This document shows, piece by piece, positions 1 through 9,263 of a DNA stretch of 64,000 bases. Location of the stretch: assembly GCF_004354985.1 (NCBI RefSeq), contig NZ_SMSK01000005.1, positions 124,001 through 188,000 on the forward strand, in the 5' to 3' direction. Each line of letters begins with the position of its first letter. Positions within the stretch are counted from its first letter, which is position 1. The stretch is from Segetibacter sp. 3557_3. Its GTDB lineage: Bacteria > Bacteroidota > Bacteroidia > Chitinophagales > Chitinophagaceae. Made by a program: the position numbers and the translations under genes. The notes below the pieces were generated by a model. That model was not told the origin of the DNA. It worked only from the letters and a program-made list of their open reading frames with translations, and made no database searches.

Positions 1-39
1 GATGGTATAACTCAGGCTGGAGTTCACTTCGAATTTCAT
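1..39 (-). CDS. N-terminus of probable transglutaminase-like protein (partial)
   Basis: An ATG at 39-37 on the minus strand opens a frame, 17 bases after the Anbu stop codon, that reads MKFEVNSSLSYTI and leaves the window at base 1. Only 13 codons are visible. The short beta-strand-like start resembles the N-terminal domain of bacterial transglutaminase-like proteins. Anbu genes are known to sit with a transglutaminase-like protein, an alpha-E protein and a circularly permuted ATP-grasp protein. The identification rests mainly on this context; any other downstream gene with the same start would look alike. Confidence 0.45.
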   Translation of the reverse strand, partial: MKFEVNSSLSYTI

Positions 40-56
40 GCAGGGATGTTTAGTCT

Positions 57-776
57 TTAAGGTAATTTATCAAGGATCGCTTCCATCCAGTCGTCGGGCA
101 TTTTTTCAAGGGCTACTTTCAACTCCTGCGCCCACAACGCTGAAATATTTTCCAGGTCCGACTTTTCGTAACGGTGTTCCGATAACTTAAAACTGTCTTT
201 GCGATACAGTACCACATCAATTGGAAAGTCCACGTTATTTGAACTCACACGGGTGGAGTCGAACGATAGGAAGCCTGCTTTTAAGGCAAGACGCATGTCT
301 GATTCGTGGGTAAGTGTGCGGTTCAATATAGCCTTACCATGACCGGAATTGCCAATGACTACGTAAGGTGCGCCATTGCCTAGTTCAACCCAGTTGCCCT
401 CCGGGTACAATAGAAAAAGTTTATGTTCATCATCGTTCCGAAGCTGGCCGCCAATAATCGTATTCAGGTCGAACTTAAACCCTGAGCGTTCAAGATGGGC
501 CCTGTCTTCTTCCCGAACCCGACGAACCTGTTCACCAAAGGCATTTACAGCTTTGTATAATTTGTCGTGATCCTCGTTTTCGATCAGCTCTTTAAAGTAC
601 ACAATTGCCTTATCCCGCACTGAACGTAGACCACTGGTCATAATGAAAAGGGAATAATTATCTTTTTGAACCGTAAACACCTTCACTTTCACACTGGTGT
701 CGGTTCCTGAGGTGATACGGGTGTCGGCGATGGCAACGAGGCCGGACTTTACTTTAATACCTAAACAATAAGTCAT
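57..776 (-). CDS. Anbu-type proteasome-like peptidase
   Basis: This 239-aa protein starts MTYCLGIKVKSG, and removal of Met would expose Thr2 as N-terminal nucleophile. Asp18 (in AIADTR) and a Lys near residues 30-32 match the spacing of the catalytic Asp and Lys of the Ntn-hydrolase proteasome and HslV fold. The length fits Anbu (ancestral beta subunit, about 240 aa) rather than HslV (about 175 aa). There is no signal peptide, so it should be cytoplasmic. Anbu assembles into open ring-like or helical particles, and its substrate is not established. The next gene downstream appears to be the transglutaminase-like partner commonly found in Anbu operons. The family call is well supported; the function is inferred from the family. 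Confidence 0.85.
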   Translation of the reverse strand: MTYCLGIKVKSGLVAIADTRITSGTDTSVKVKVFTVQKDNYSLFIMTSGLRSVRDKAIVYFKELIENEDHDKLYKAVNAFGEQVRRVREEDRAHLERSGFKFDLNTIIGGQLRNDDEHKLFLLYPEGNWVELGNGAPYVVIGNSGHGKAILNRTLTHESDMRLALKAGFLSFDSTRVSSNNVDFPIDVVLYRKDSFKLSEHRYEKSDLENISALWAQELKVALEKMPDDWMEAILDKLP

Positions 777-1122
777 AAACGTTGGTGTGCTGATCCGTTT
801 TTCCAGAAAATTTCCAGGACCACTTCGGTTGAAATATCCTGTTGCCCCCTCTATGGCGACAATCCTGGTTTACCTGCCGGTCGGCACCTGAACGGCTTTG
901 CAATGCTATCCGGAAACAGATACAATTACTGTTATATCAAAAACCGGGAAGCAGGTTAGATGGTAGTGAATAAATGGTATGGAGCAATCGGAACGGCAAC
1001 TTACAAACGCGCAAGTTGCCGGCAAATTAGATAAAGAGGCAGGTTAAAAGAACTATGCCATATAACCCGCAACTTTATGCTACTGTCATTCTAAATCAGG
1101 AAGACATGGTAGCTGCCTAAAG
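777..1122. other. Intergenic, 346 bases, nothing recognised
   Basis: This stretch separates the Anbu gene start from the stop of the GH65-like gene. I see no convincing ORF, hairpin or repeat. It should hold the Anbu promoter, but no clean TAnnTTTG box was found. Confidence 0.5.
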
Positions 1123-3258
1123 CTATGGCATTTTCTTAAACCCTTCCCAGCGTACTTTCCATGTTTCATCTTTTGGTATACCAGGATTAACAACCGTATT
1201 GCCATCATAACCTGCGCACATCATTGCGATAGCGGCAAGAACACCACCATTACCCGGTAAATAGATGCGAAGCCGATCATCCTGGTAGTTATGACCATTG
1301 GGTAGATACGTATTGGTTTGTATATTCATCAGTAATGCATCTATTGCTTTATCGGGCATTCCCAGGCGGGTTGCGGTCATGGCAACCATTGGAAAGTCCC
1401 ATCCCCAGGTATCTTTCCAACTCCAGTTTTTCCAAACCCAATCAAACGTGTTTTTCATGATGGTTGTATCTACCTGGCCCGTTGAGGGCATCATGCCAAG
1501 TGCACCCAACACGGAAGGATGATCTGTTTTATACTCCGGGTTTGTATAACTGTCTGTGGCGCTTTCGGTGGCCAGGTAAAGGTTGTTTTGTATTGGCAGC
1601 TTCGAGAGCTTTTGCACCACTTCGTTCCATTTGGGATTGGGAGCAAGGTTTAATCGCTTACGCCATTCCGCGGCAGTCTTAAGTGCCCAATGCCAGTAAA
1701 CCAATTCATAAGTCGGGTTAAATGTTTCTTCTGCTTTAAAACGTTCCTGGGCGGGTATTAGTCCCTTTCCCAAGATGTAACGATTTTTATCTTTCTCAAA
1801 GAACGGGTAGGATGCCATGAAGTCGGCCGTAGCAAATACCAGGTCCTTGTATTTGTTGAGCTCAGCGGCACCAGGTTTATCGCGGTAGGCCAACTCAGCG
1901 AAGTAGATCAGGTGTGGCTGTTGCCAGATCAGGAAAGCTCCTACCGAAGACGGAGCTTCCTGGCCGTCGTTATCGGTCATCTTTTGCCAGCGAACACCTT
2001 CATACCCCTGCCTTTCTGCAATACTTTTTGCAATACCGTACACCTTTTTGTACCATCCCAGGCTACGTTCCAATAGATCCATGCGGTTCCATAAAGCATA
2101 CTGCATACTGTGCCAGTAATGCATTTCGAGGTGCGGTTTACCAAACCAGCTATTATAGGTAAGCCCGGTTTCCTGGGGTGGAAAATCACCCGCTTCCTGA
2201 ATGCGAAGGAGGTACTGTGACAAAATTACCCGACGCTCGAGTTCAAAAGCGCGTTTATCCGTACTCCCCGAGAAGTCAACGGCAGCCCCGCTATTCCAGA
2301 ACTGCGGCCACGCTTTAGTATTACCTGCCACGGTTTGCGCGTAGGAAGGTACGGTAGCACGTGCGTTGTTCGAAAACCGGCAACTGAATGAAAAGGTGTT
2401 ACTTCCGGAAGGCGAAACCAGGAAGTAATGTGGTTCCTTTTGACTCGTCGTAGCTGTGCCATCCCATCCTATAGCGGCGTAGTAGACGGTGGTATCAAGC
2501 TGATGCTTCAACACCACACCACCTTTGCTGCTGTTTTGGATTGAAGAGCTATGTTTTTGAACGTTGCCATAATTCGCTCCTTCATCAATCCAGTCGCCGG
2601 TCGGATATGGAAAACGTACATTTATTTTAAGCCGGCCTGTTGTAAGTAGCGGTGAAACCACTTTTGCAGATATGGCATCTTCCTGCTGGTGACCAAACGT
2701 ACTCACGTCAACAGGTACACCTTCAACAGAAAAGTGGCTTTTGATTTCACCGGTATACATATTTAGTTCCTGCCGTACGTCTTTAATATCATTTAAGCCG
2801 GCCAGCGATCCATCGGCAAGTTGAATGTCGAACCCAACGTTTCCGAGTTGAAGGCGGTGAGGGTTTTGGCGAAACCAGTTCGAAACAGCTTTGTTTCTTT
2901 CCGGGCTATTCCATTGAACCGTATAGGTTACATCCCTGCCATTTAGGTTGTATGTTTTATAAGCTTCGGATCGCTTATATCCGATCGTATCTATGAAGCT
3001 GTGCCAGCCCCACTCAGACTGGGTACCGAGGGGAACCCCGCGTGAATACTCCTTTGTAAAGGTTTGAAGGCCCGTGATATCTGTCGTAAAAGCAAAACGC
3101 CCGTTTCCTACCGAAAGTGAAGCGAGGGTGTCCGGTTTAGTCACCATAACGGTATGGCGCAAAACGAGCGCTTTCCGGTCAATCCGGGTTTGGGCAAAAA
3201 CGGGCAAACAAATGATCAGGCAAGCCAGGTAAGCCGTAAAAAGGAGTAATTTTTTCAT
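1123..3258 (-). CDS. Secreted six-hairpin glycoside hydrolase, GH65-like
   Basis: A signal peptide begins at MKKLLLFTAYLACLIICLPVFAQ, so I place the start at 3258; an in-frame ATG at 3279 would add seven odd residues ahead of it. The mature protein of about 690 aa opens with a beta-sandwich-like domain containing SVGNGRFAF. From about residue 340 it continues as an (alpha/alpha)6 barrel rich in Trp and His (QYALWNRMDLL, PTYELVYWHW, DTWGWDFPMVAMTA). This architecture is that of the GH65, GH95 and related six-hairpin glycosidases. Members of such uncharacterised groups occur in Bacteroidota pectin loci. The substrate is unknown; location beside two CE12 esterases suggests a rhamnogalacturonan oligosaccharide. 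The family number is uncertain. Confidence 0.65.
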   Translation of the reverse strand: MKKLLLFTAYLACLIICLPVFAQTRIDRKALVLRHTVMVTKPDTLASLSVGNGRFAFTTDITGLQTFTKEYSRGVPLGTQSEWGWHSFIDTIGYKRSEAYKTYNLNGRDVTYTVQWNSPERNKAVSNWFRQNPHRLQLGNVGFDIQLADGSLAGLNDIKDVRQELNMYTGEIKSHFSVEGVPVDVSTFGHQQEDAISAKVVSPLLTTGRLKINVRFPYPTGDWIDEGANYGNVQKHSSSIQNSSKGGVVLKHQLDTTVYYAAIGWDGTATTSQKEPHYFLVSPSGSNTFSFSCRFSNNARATVPSYAQTVAGNTKAWPQFWNSGAAVDFSGSTDKRAFELERRVILSQYLLRIQEAGDFPPQETGLTYNSWFGKPHLEMHYWHSMQYALWNRMDLLERSLGWYKKVYGIAKSIAERQGYEGVRWQKMTDNDGQEAPSSVGAFLIWQQPHLIYFAELAYRDKPGAAELNKYKDLVFATADFMASYPFFEKDKNRYILGKGLIPAQERFKAEETFNPTYELVYWHWALKTAAEWRKRLNLAPNPKWNEVVQKLSKLPIQNNLYLATESATDSYTNPEYKTDHPSVLGALGMMPSTGQVDTTIMKNTFDWVWKNWSWKDTWGWDFPMVAMTATRLGMPDKAIDALLMNIQTNTYLPNGHNYQDDRLRIYLPGNGGVLAAIAMMCAGYDGNTVVNPGIPKDETWKVRWEGFKKMP

Positions 3259-3450
3259 TTTGGAGCAGTGTTGGAGCATTAATATAGCCTTTCACCCGGC
3301 TGGTATTTATTTAGAGATACGGGGTCATCGTGCATGAAGGTATTCTGCGTGGAATAGTATGGAAACCAGTACAAGGTTGATTAATAAGTGTAGACCATTT
3401 ATATTGGTTCGCTTACTAACCTACACGAGTAACCGGGTTGCTGTAAATAT

Positions 3451-3481
3451 AAAGATGCCGGGCAAAACTGCCGGCATCTTT
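3451..3481 (-). terminator. Intrinsic terminator-like hairpin
   Basis: Perfect 11-bp arms AAAGATGCCGG (3451-3461) and CCGGCATCTTT (3471-3481) enclose a 9-base loop. On the minus strand the hairpin follows the stop of the 3631-4167 gene and runs into an AT-rich stretch, so it probably ends that transcript before the GH65-like gene. Confidence 0.6.
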
Positions 3482-3630
3482 ATTAATATTTCCCTTATGA
3501 AGCAGAGGATATCCGCCATTAGCGCCGCGGAGAACCGTTGCAGGTGTTATAGCTTTTTAGCCTTCATTGGAACTGCAAACCAGTCACAAGGCAATAATGC
3601 CTGGAAAACCAGAATGATTTATTCCGACGA

Positions 3631-4167
3631 TTACTTGGCCTTTTCGTAAACAAGTTTCATTGCGTTTTCGCCGAAACTTGAAGAAGATTTAGAGTCCAGC
3701 ACCAATGACTGTCCGTCGCTTGAAAGTTTGTAGGTTTCGGTAAGCTTGATCTCTGTTGACTCTCCATTCATTTCAAGCAGAATAACGGAATTTACGTTGA
3801 GTGTCTGACCGTCTTCGGCCCACTTTGCTGTAGACTTTTTCTTGGTGTTACCAAAAACGGTGCTCTCTGTTTCTTTGCCATCGAAAGTCAGCCGATCTTT
3901 CATGGTAAGTGCTTCGCCTTGTGGATTGCTTCCAGCTTTTTCGAAGTTGAAACCTTCGTTTTCTAAGGTTATTTTCATTGTTCTCGAAGCCATGCGAGCA
4001 CCAAATTGACCAAGTTCACTTTTTGTTTCATTCAATTTCCACTCACCTGAAAAATCAGGGGTAGCAAGACGCGGAGCCTCGAATGATGACATGGTTGTAA
4101 AAGCAACCGCAGACAATACGAGGGTTTTAGCAGAGAAACGGGAAACGATGTTTTGATGAAAGCTCAT
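3631..4167 (-). CDS. Secreted lipocalin-like hypothetical protein
   Basis: A 178-aa protein with a hydrophobic N-terminal segment (residues 14-27), then PDFSGEWKLNETKSEL, a motif typical of small beta-barrel proteins of Bacteroidota annotated as lipocalin-like or hypothetical. The rest alternates short strands (RTMKITLE, DRLTFDGKE, VILLEMNG, ETYKLSSDGQSL), consistent with one antiparallel beta barrel. No catalytic motif is visible. It sits between the GH65-like gene and the CE12 pair with its own terminator-like hairpin, so it may be transcribed with CE12 but not beyond. Function unknown. Confidence 0.65.
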   Translation of the reverse strand: MSFHQNIVSRFSAKTLVLSAVAFTTMSSFEAPRLATPDFSGEWKLNETKSELGQFGARMASRTMKITLENEGFNFEKAGSNPQGEALTMKDRLTFDGKETESTVFGNTKKKSTAKWAEDGQTLNVNSVILLEMNGESTEIKLTETYKLSSDGQSLVLDSKSSSSFGENAMKLVYEKAK

Positions 4168-4216
4168 TGTAGTGGATTTAAGTATTGAAATTAATTGTTT
4201 ATAAAAGATTAGTAGA

Positions 4217-5005
4217 TTATTGTACCAGGAATTTGTTCAGTGGCAAAGCAGGCAGCTTTCTAATGCCTTCAACAACGCCTGCTGCATTCAGCTTTGCGCC
4301 GGCCTTATTCGTGTGCGTATGATCTTTTTCTGTAAAAAATGCTTTTGCTTTATCACTCCCCAATTCGTCGTATTTATCCGCAATTATTTGGTTAAGGTCG
4401 ACAAAGTAACTGCCGGTTTGTTGTGCAACCTGCGCCGCCCAACCTCCGTAACTGTCTGCTGCACGGCTTACCTTTCCTTCTTTAAAATTGTTGCGGGGTA
4501 TAGGAGAACAGATAATTGGAATAGCACCCTTCGCCTTTGTATCTGATACGAATTTCCTAAGGTACCAGCCATAGGTGTATACGACTTCCTGTTTTTTGGT
4601 AATAGGGTTGTAAATTTCTTTGCTTTCGTCGCCTACACCCTGTATGGTTCCTCTTGCCCGCGCAGTATCGTCAAGTGGAGAGCCGTCGTTATGACCAAAC
4701 TGCATAATTACATAATCACCTGGCTGCAATTTTTCCAGCACTTTATTCCACAAGCCCTGGGTTTGAAAAGTACGGCTGCTGGTACCCCCAAGTGCATGGT
4801 TTTGTACTGCAATCCGGTTTGTATCAAAATAAGCTGCTATAAAGTCGCCCCATCCCCATAGCCCGCCAGCACCATTGCCTCTTCCGTTTTTAACAGTAGA
4901 GTCTCCAATGGTATAGAATGTTGGTCTTTTTTCTTGCCTCAGGATGACAAAAGAAGCAGAGCAACAGAAAATACAAAAAACAAGTATAATGTGTTTTGCT
5001 TTCAT
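4217..5005 (-). CDS. Rhamnogalacturonan acetylesterase, CE12 (copy 1)
   Basis: A 262-aa secreted SGNH hydrolase. After a signal-like segment (residues 5-21) come block I YTIGDSTVKN with nucleophile Ser36, block II NHALGGTSSRTF with its Gly, block III GHND (104-107), and block V DHTHTN with Asp228 and His231. The set GDST, GHND and DxxH is diagnostic for CE12, which removes O-acetyl groups from galacturonic acid in rhamnogalacturonan I and opens the backbone to PL11. It lies 23 bases downstream of a close paralogue, so the two are very likely one transcript. Confidence 0.9.
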   Translation of the reverse strand: MKAKHIILVFCIFCCSASFVILRQEKRPTFYTIGDSTVKNGRGNGAGGLWGWGDFIAAYFDTNRIAVQNHALGGTSSRTFQTQGLWNKVLEKLQPGDYVIMQFGHNDGSPLDDTARARGTIQGVGDESKEIYNPITKKQEVVYTYGWYLRKFVSDTKAKGAIPIICSPIPRNNFKEGKVSRAADSYGGWAAQVAQQTGSYFVDLNQIIADKYDELGSDKAKAFFTEKDHTHTNKAGAKLNAAGVVEGIRKLPALPLNKFLVQ

Positions 5006-5028
5006 ATGGGGAGTACAATTGGGATTAT

Positions 5029-5817
5029 CTATGACCTTCGCAGGTATTGGTTAAGGGCGAGTTTAGGTTGCATTTTAATGCCGTCCGCAACGGATTGGGC
5101 ATTTAGTTCTGCCCCTGCCTTATTGGTATGTGTATGGTCCCCCGGAAAGAAGGCTTTTACGCTATCCGCACCCATGCGGTCGTATTTGTCTGCAGTTATT
5201 GCATTCAAATCAATAAAGGGTACGCCTTCCTGCTCCGCAACTTCCCTCGCCCACTTGCCAAAATCATTTGTCGCACGCAATAATTTCCCTTCGCGGAACT
5301 CGTTTCGCGGGATCATTGATAACACTATTGGAGTTGCCTTTTTAGCTTTAGCGTTTCGAACAAATTGCCGGATGTACCAACCATAGGTATGCACGGTTTC
5401 CTTTCGCCCATCACGGTATACAAGTTCAATAGTCTCGTCACCAGTGCCCTTAAGTGTTCCCCTGTTTCTTGCAGATGTATCAGGATAGCTGCCATCATTG
5501 TGTCCAAATTGCATCATGACGAAATCACCGGCCTTTAGTAAGGAGTCAACCCTAGCCCACCTGCGCTCATTGGTAAAGGTGCGGGAACTTCTACCTGCCA
5601 TAGCATGGTTGGCAATTGTGATCCGATTGGTGTCAAAGTAGTTTGGTAGCATCGTGCCCCACCCCCATTGTTCCTGGTTGGAATTTCTGACAGTTGAATC
5701 ACCAATGATATACAAAACGGGCCGTTGAATGTCGGCAAAAGCAGCCAGAAACACCATCACCAAAGCCAGTAAAAAAGAGTTTAAAATATACCTCATGAGC
5801 TGTGTTGTTTTCGCCAT
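5029..5817 (-). CDS. Rhamnogalacturonan acetylesterase, CE12 (copy 2)
   Basis: A 262-aa paralogue of the following gene with the same blocks: YIIGDSTVRN (Ser41), NHAMAGRSSRTF, GHND (105-108) and DHTHTN (Asp227, His230). A signal peptide follows residue 8, so the true start may be the ATG at 5796 (MRYILNSFLL). The two copies share most motif residues but differ in the loop after GDST, where this one lacks the Gly-rich insertion (GRGNGAGG) of copy 1. This may reflect different substrate positions, for example acetyl on O-2 versus O-3. The promoter should lie in the long gap upstream (5818-6655). Confidence 0.9.
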   Translation of the reverse strand: MAKTTQLMRYILNSFLLALVMVFLAAFADIQRPVLYIIGDSTVRNSNQEQWGWGTMLPNYFDTNRITIANHAMAGRSSRTFTNERRWARVDSLLKAGDFVMMQFGHNDGSYPDTSARNRGTLKGTGDETIELVYRDGRKETVHTYGWYIRQFVRNAKAKKATPIVLSMIPRNEFREGKLLRATNDFGKWAREVAEQEGVPFIDLNAITADKYDRMGADSVKAFFPGDHTHTNKAGAELNAQSVADGIKMQPKLALNQYLRRS

Positions 5818-6655
5818 TACCCCTGTCGGAGTAGCAAAACCGATGCAATTCGGTTATCGATCCAGGTTGAGGGCGTCTGCAATTTGCAAACAACGTACCC
5901 ATATAGGCATTAAGGAATAGTTATCGGTGAAATGCACGTACATAAAGGTAATCCCTGCCAGGTGCCTGAGGAATTTAGAACCTTGCGCGATTAACCATGA
6001 ACTAAACTTAACACCTGAGACCGCTCAGTACTTCCCGCAGAGCCTAAAGCTCAATGTTGGGCTGAGCCACGACGGTTTTTGACCAGTACGCCTTGCCAAT
6101 CTGCAACATACTTCGTTGGCCAGCAAAGTTACCGGTACTAAAAATGGCAGTCCCCCTTACGCATTTAAACCTGCGGGAACAGCAGAATAGCCAATCAGAT
6201 GGTGTGCATGAGGGCAATAAGTTTTTGAAACAGGATTGCTGAGGATTTGGGCAAAGCGGCAACAACGCTTGTTCATCATCTGCTTTTCTCAATTCACATC
6301 ATTATGTGGTGGACATCGGCTATACCGCATATTACTTTTGAATTCAGTTAAAGCCACGAACGGAAATTTAAGTGCCGGACTTACTTTCTTTCGCCGTGAT
6401 TTTGACTCCATATCCTGCTAACAACTTCGCGCGACCGACAATTATAAAAACACATTTCAATTTAGATCAACAGCCTTAAAAAAGCGAGTACCTGGGGTCA
6501 GGGTATTACGCATTGTTATACTTGGGCACCTCACGGCTCATTGTCCCGCAATGCTCTCCAGTAATTCCATGTAATACCACTAAAATGAGATGTATGTCTT
6601 GATCCAGGGCGTCAGTCTCCAGCTATTATAAAAACAATATCAAAAAAACGAGTAA
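5818..6655. other. Divergent intergenic region, 838 bases
   Basis: This region separates divergently transcribed CE12 genes (minus) and the acyltransferase cassette (plus), so it must carry both promoters. The short frames in it lack coding character. I recognise no repeat, RNA or clear promoter box. Confidence 0.5.
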
Positions 6656-7714
6656 ATGAAACAAAAAATATTATTTGTCAAAGCGGCAGTGCTGGCAACG
6701 GTTATCATAGCTGCTACATTAGGTTCCTGGGAAATGTATCTCCGGCACCAGGGCAGGGGAATATCTTACGATGATGGCGGCAGTCTTTGGAGCGACAAGC
6801 GTAAACAGGTTTACGAACCTAAAGACAAAGCCACTGTGTTTATCGGTTCCTCACGTATAAAGTACGATCTTGATATACCCACCTGGGAAAGTATCACCGG
6901 CAATCATGCCATCCAACTTGCAAACGTTGGCAGCAGCCCACTACCTGTACTAAACGATCTTGCAGCCGACGAGCAGTTCAAGGGACGACTGGTAATCGAT
7001 GTCACCGAGTTTCTGTTTTTTCAACCAGCTCCTTATGTAAACAAAACACCGGTTGAAAACCTCGAGTATTTTAAAAAAGAAACCCCGGCGCAAAAGGTTG
7101 GTTTTGCCTTAAACAAGGCACTTGAGTCGGAATTCTTGTTCCTTGATAAAGAAGAATACTCATTGAATGCCCTACTCGCATCAACCCGCATTCCAAACCG
7201 CCCCAACGTTTACGAGTTTCCGGATTTCCCCGAAGGCTTTACTCCCGTAAGCTTTGATCGCCAGTCATACATGACGGAAAACTTTGTTAAGGATACAAAC
7301 CTGATCAACCAGGTTACCGCAGTGTGGGCAATGTTTGGCGAGGCTGCCGCAAAAATGCCCCCAATTACGGAGGCGCAAATCAATGCTACCGTTGCAGCTG
7401 TAAAAGCAGCTTGCCATAAGATACAGTCGCGTGGTGGTGAAGTTATTTTTGTGCGGACACCAAGCAGCGGACCTATGCTTGCTATGGAAAAGATGGCTTT
7501 TCCAAAAGAGAGATTCTGGAACAAATTATTGGCTGCTACCGGCTGCCGTGGTATTCATTTCGAAGACTATCCGCAGATCGCCCACTTTCAATGTCCGGAA
7601 TTTTCACACCTCAGTGTACCACAAGCAAAAACATTTACCGAAGCATTCATCAACATTTTACGCGAGAAAGGCTGGTCATTCCAAACAACGCAAAACACCA
7701 TTGCCCTCAACTAA
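6656..7714 (+). CDS. SGNH-like membrane-anchored partner of an O-acyltransferase
   Basis: A 352-aa protein with one N-terminal membrane anchor (residues 7-25) and an extracytoplasmic domain. TVFIGSSRIKYDLD resembles SGNH block I (GSSR), and PEFSHLSVPQAKTFTEAF near the C-terminus resembles the block V His segment of DltD, AlgJ and AlgX-like proteins. It ends 17 bases before the MBOAT gene. This pairing is the usual layout of O-acetylation machines: the MBOAT protein moves the acyl group across the membrane and the SGNH-like protein places it on a polymer. The acceptor here is unknown. The residue at the usual block V Asp position looks like Glu, so activity needs checking. Confidence 0.7.
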   Translation: MKQKILFVKAAVLATVIIAATLGSWEMYLRHQGRGISYDDGGSLWSDKRKQVYEPKDKATVFIGSSRIKYDLDIPTWESITGNHAIQLANVGSSPLPVLNDLAADEQFKGRLVIDVTEFLFFQPAPYVNKTPVENLEYFKKETPAQKVGFALNKALESEFLFLDKEEYSLNALLASTRIPNRPNVYEFPDFPEGFTPVSFDRQSYMTENFVKDTNLINQVTAVWAMFGEAAAKMPPITEAQINATVAAVKAACHKIQSRGGEVIFVRTPSSGPMLAMEKMAFPKERFWNKLLAATGCRGIHFEDYPQIAHFQCPEFSHLSVPQAKTFTEAFINILREKGWSFQTTQNTIALN

Positions 7715-7731
7715 CTTTTAAAATTACTATC

Positions 7732-9210
7732 ATGGTATTTAATTCTTTAACCTTTGTTGTCTTCTTTGCAATCATGCTGGTATTGCACAACCTTCCGCTT
7801 GCATGGAAGGTTAAAAAGACAAACCTGCTCCTTGCCAGCTACCTGTTTTATGCAGCATGGAACCCTCCATTTATATTATTGCTTTGGCTTTCAACAGTGG
7901 TAGATTTTTTTGTTGGCAAAGCGCTGTACACCCAACAAAACCCAACCAAAAAGAAACTGCTGCTCGTTGTCAGCCTCATCGGCAACCTGGGTATGTTGTG
8001 CTTTTTTAAATATGGCAATTTCCTGCTCGAAAACTTTGTACAACTCATGTCGGTTATCGGGCTGGATTTTCACCCCGCAAAACCTAACATTATCTTACCA
8101 GCTGGAATTTCATTCTATACTTTCACAACGCTTTGTTATACGATCGACATGTATAAGAAGCGTAGTGAACCCGTAAAATCGTTACTCGATTTTTCGCTCT
8201 TTGTTACGTTTTTCCCGCACCTTGTTGCAGGACCCATTGTACGACCTGAGCAACTGGTACCGCAATTTGAAACTGCGCGTAAGGCCAATCAGACACAGCT
8301 GCTTCGTGGGCTATTTCTACTATCGCTTGGCTTGTTTATGAAGGTGGTGCTGGCAGATGGCATGCTTGCTTCTCCTGCGGATACGGTCTTTGGTTCACAG
8401 GCTCCTCTTGCAACACTGGATGCATGGATGGGGGTACTTGCGTTTTCGGGCCAGATATTCTTCGACTTCGCCGGATACTCTACCTGCGCCATTGCAGTGG
8501 CTATGTGTCTTGGCTTTGTACTACCCGAGAACTTCAAATATCCGTATGCCGCAAACGGGTTCTCCGACTTCTGGAAACGCTGGCACATCACCCTATCAAC
8601 CTGGTTACGCGACTACCTCTACATTCCACTGGGTGGCAACCGCAATGGTAAATTCAGAACCCACCTCAACCTGATGATCACTATGCTGCTAGGCGGACTT
8701 TGGCATGGTGCCAACTGGACGTTTGTGGTATGGGGTGGCTTGCATGGATTGTTTCTTGTGGTAGAAAAGCTTATCCAGGACTTCACGAAAAAACAGGAAA
8801 GCGTTGTTGTAAAAAAACGTGCTTTCGCCATCCAGGGTATCAGTGGTGTGGAACTGCTAAGAGCAGCGTCATCATCCCGGTTGTTTGTTGTGTTGCTCAC
8901 GTTTTTCCTGGTAAATGTTACCTGGGTATTTTTCCGTTCGCCCGACTTCACAACTTCATGGCGATTGTTAACTGCGATGTTTACCAATGTAAAAGGCGGC
9001 GCAGCCGTACTACCTACATTAACCATCATAAAGGTTGCTGTAATTATCACGCTCATGCTGGTATGCCATTGGGTTATGCGCAACAGGAGGGTATTACCGG
9101 TAAGCAGTAAAATCCGTTGGTGGGTACTTGGGATTGTGTGGGCCGCAATGGTTATCCTGCTGATGCTGAGCCAGGAAAGCTCAAACTCGTTTATCTATTT
9201 TCAATTTTAA
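7732..9210 (+). CDS. MBOAT-family membrane O-acyltransferase (AlgI/DltB-like)
   Basis: A 492-aa polytopic membrane protein. The frame is open further upstream, but that stretch overlaps the previous gene in another phase; the ATG at 7732 gives the family-typical start MVFNSLTFVVFFAIMLVL. The core family signature is FSDFWKRWHITLSTWL, then LRDYLYIPLGGNRNG, then LLGGLWHGANWTFVVWGG, which contains the invariant membrane His. At least ten hydrophobic helices are apparent. The family transfers acyl groups, usually acetyl, to extracellular polysaccharides or lipoteichoic acid. It forms a two-gene operon with the SGNH-like gene upstream and ends at a strong terminator. Confidence 0.9.
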   Translation: MVFNSLTFVVFFAIMLVLHNLPLAWKVKKTNLLLASYLFYAAWNPPFILLLWLSTVVDFFVGKALYTQQNPTKKKLLLVVSLIGNLGMLCFFKYGNFLLENFVQLMSVIGLDFHPAKPNIILPAGISFYTFTTLCYTIDMYKKRSEPVKSLLDFSLFVTFFPHLVAGPIVRPEQLVPQFETARKANQTQLLRGLFLLSLGLFMKVVLADGMLASPADTVFGSQAPLATLDAWMGVLAFSGQIFFDFAGYSTCAIAVAMCLGFVLPENFKYPYAANGFSDFWKRWHITLSTWLRDYLYIPLGGNRNGKFRTHLNLMITMLLGGLWHGANWTFVVWGGLHGLFLVVEKLIQDFTKKQESVVVKKRAFAIQGISGVELLRAASSSRLFVVLLTFFLVNVTWVFFRSPDFTTSWRLLTAMFTNVKGGAAVLPTLTIIKVAVIITLMLVCHWVMRNRRVLPVSSKIRWWVLGIVWAAMVILLMLSQESSNSFIYFQF

Positions 9211-9263
9211 TGATTATAACTGTTAACTGAGCCAGGCGCTACAGAGACCAGCAAATTATATAT

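Noticed and set aside
5818-6655. Short frames in the CE12/acyltransferase gap
   Set aside because: They are short and lack recognisable motifs or signal peptides; I treat the region as non-coding.
7591-7731. Upstream extension of the MBOAT frame
   Set aside because: It overlaps the SGNH-like gene in another phase and encodes no family-like sequence; the ATG at 7732 starts the conserved N-terminus.
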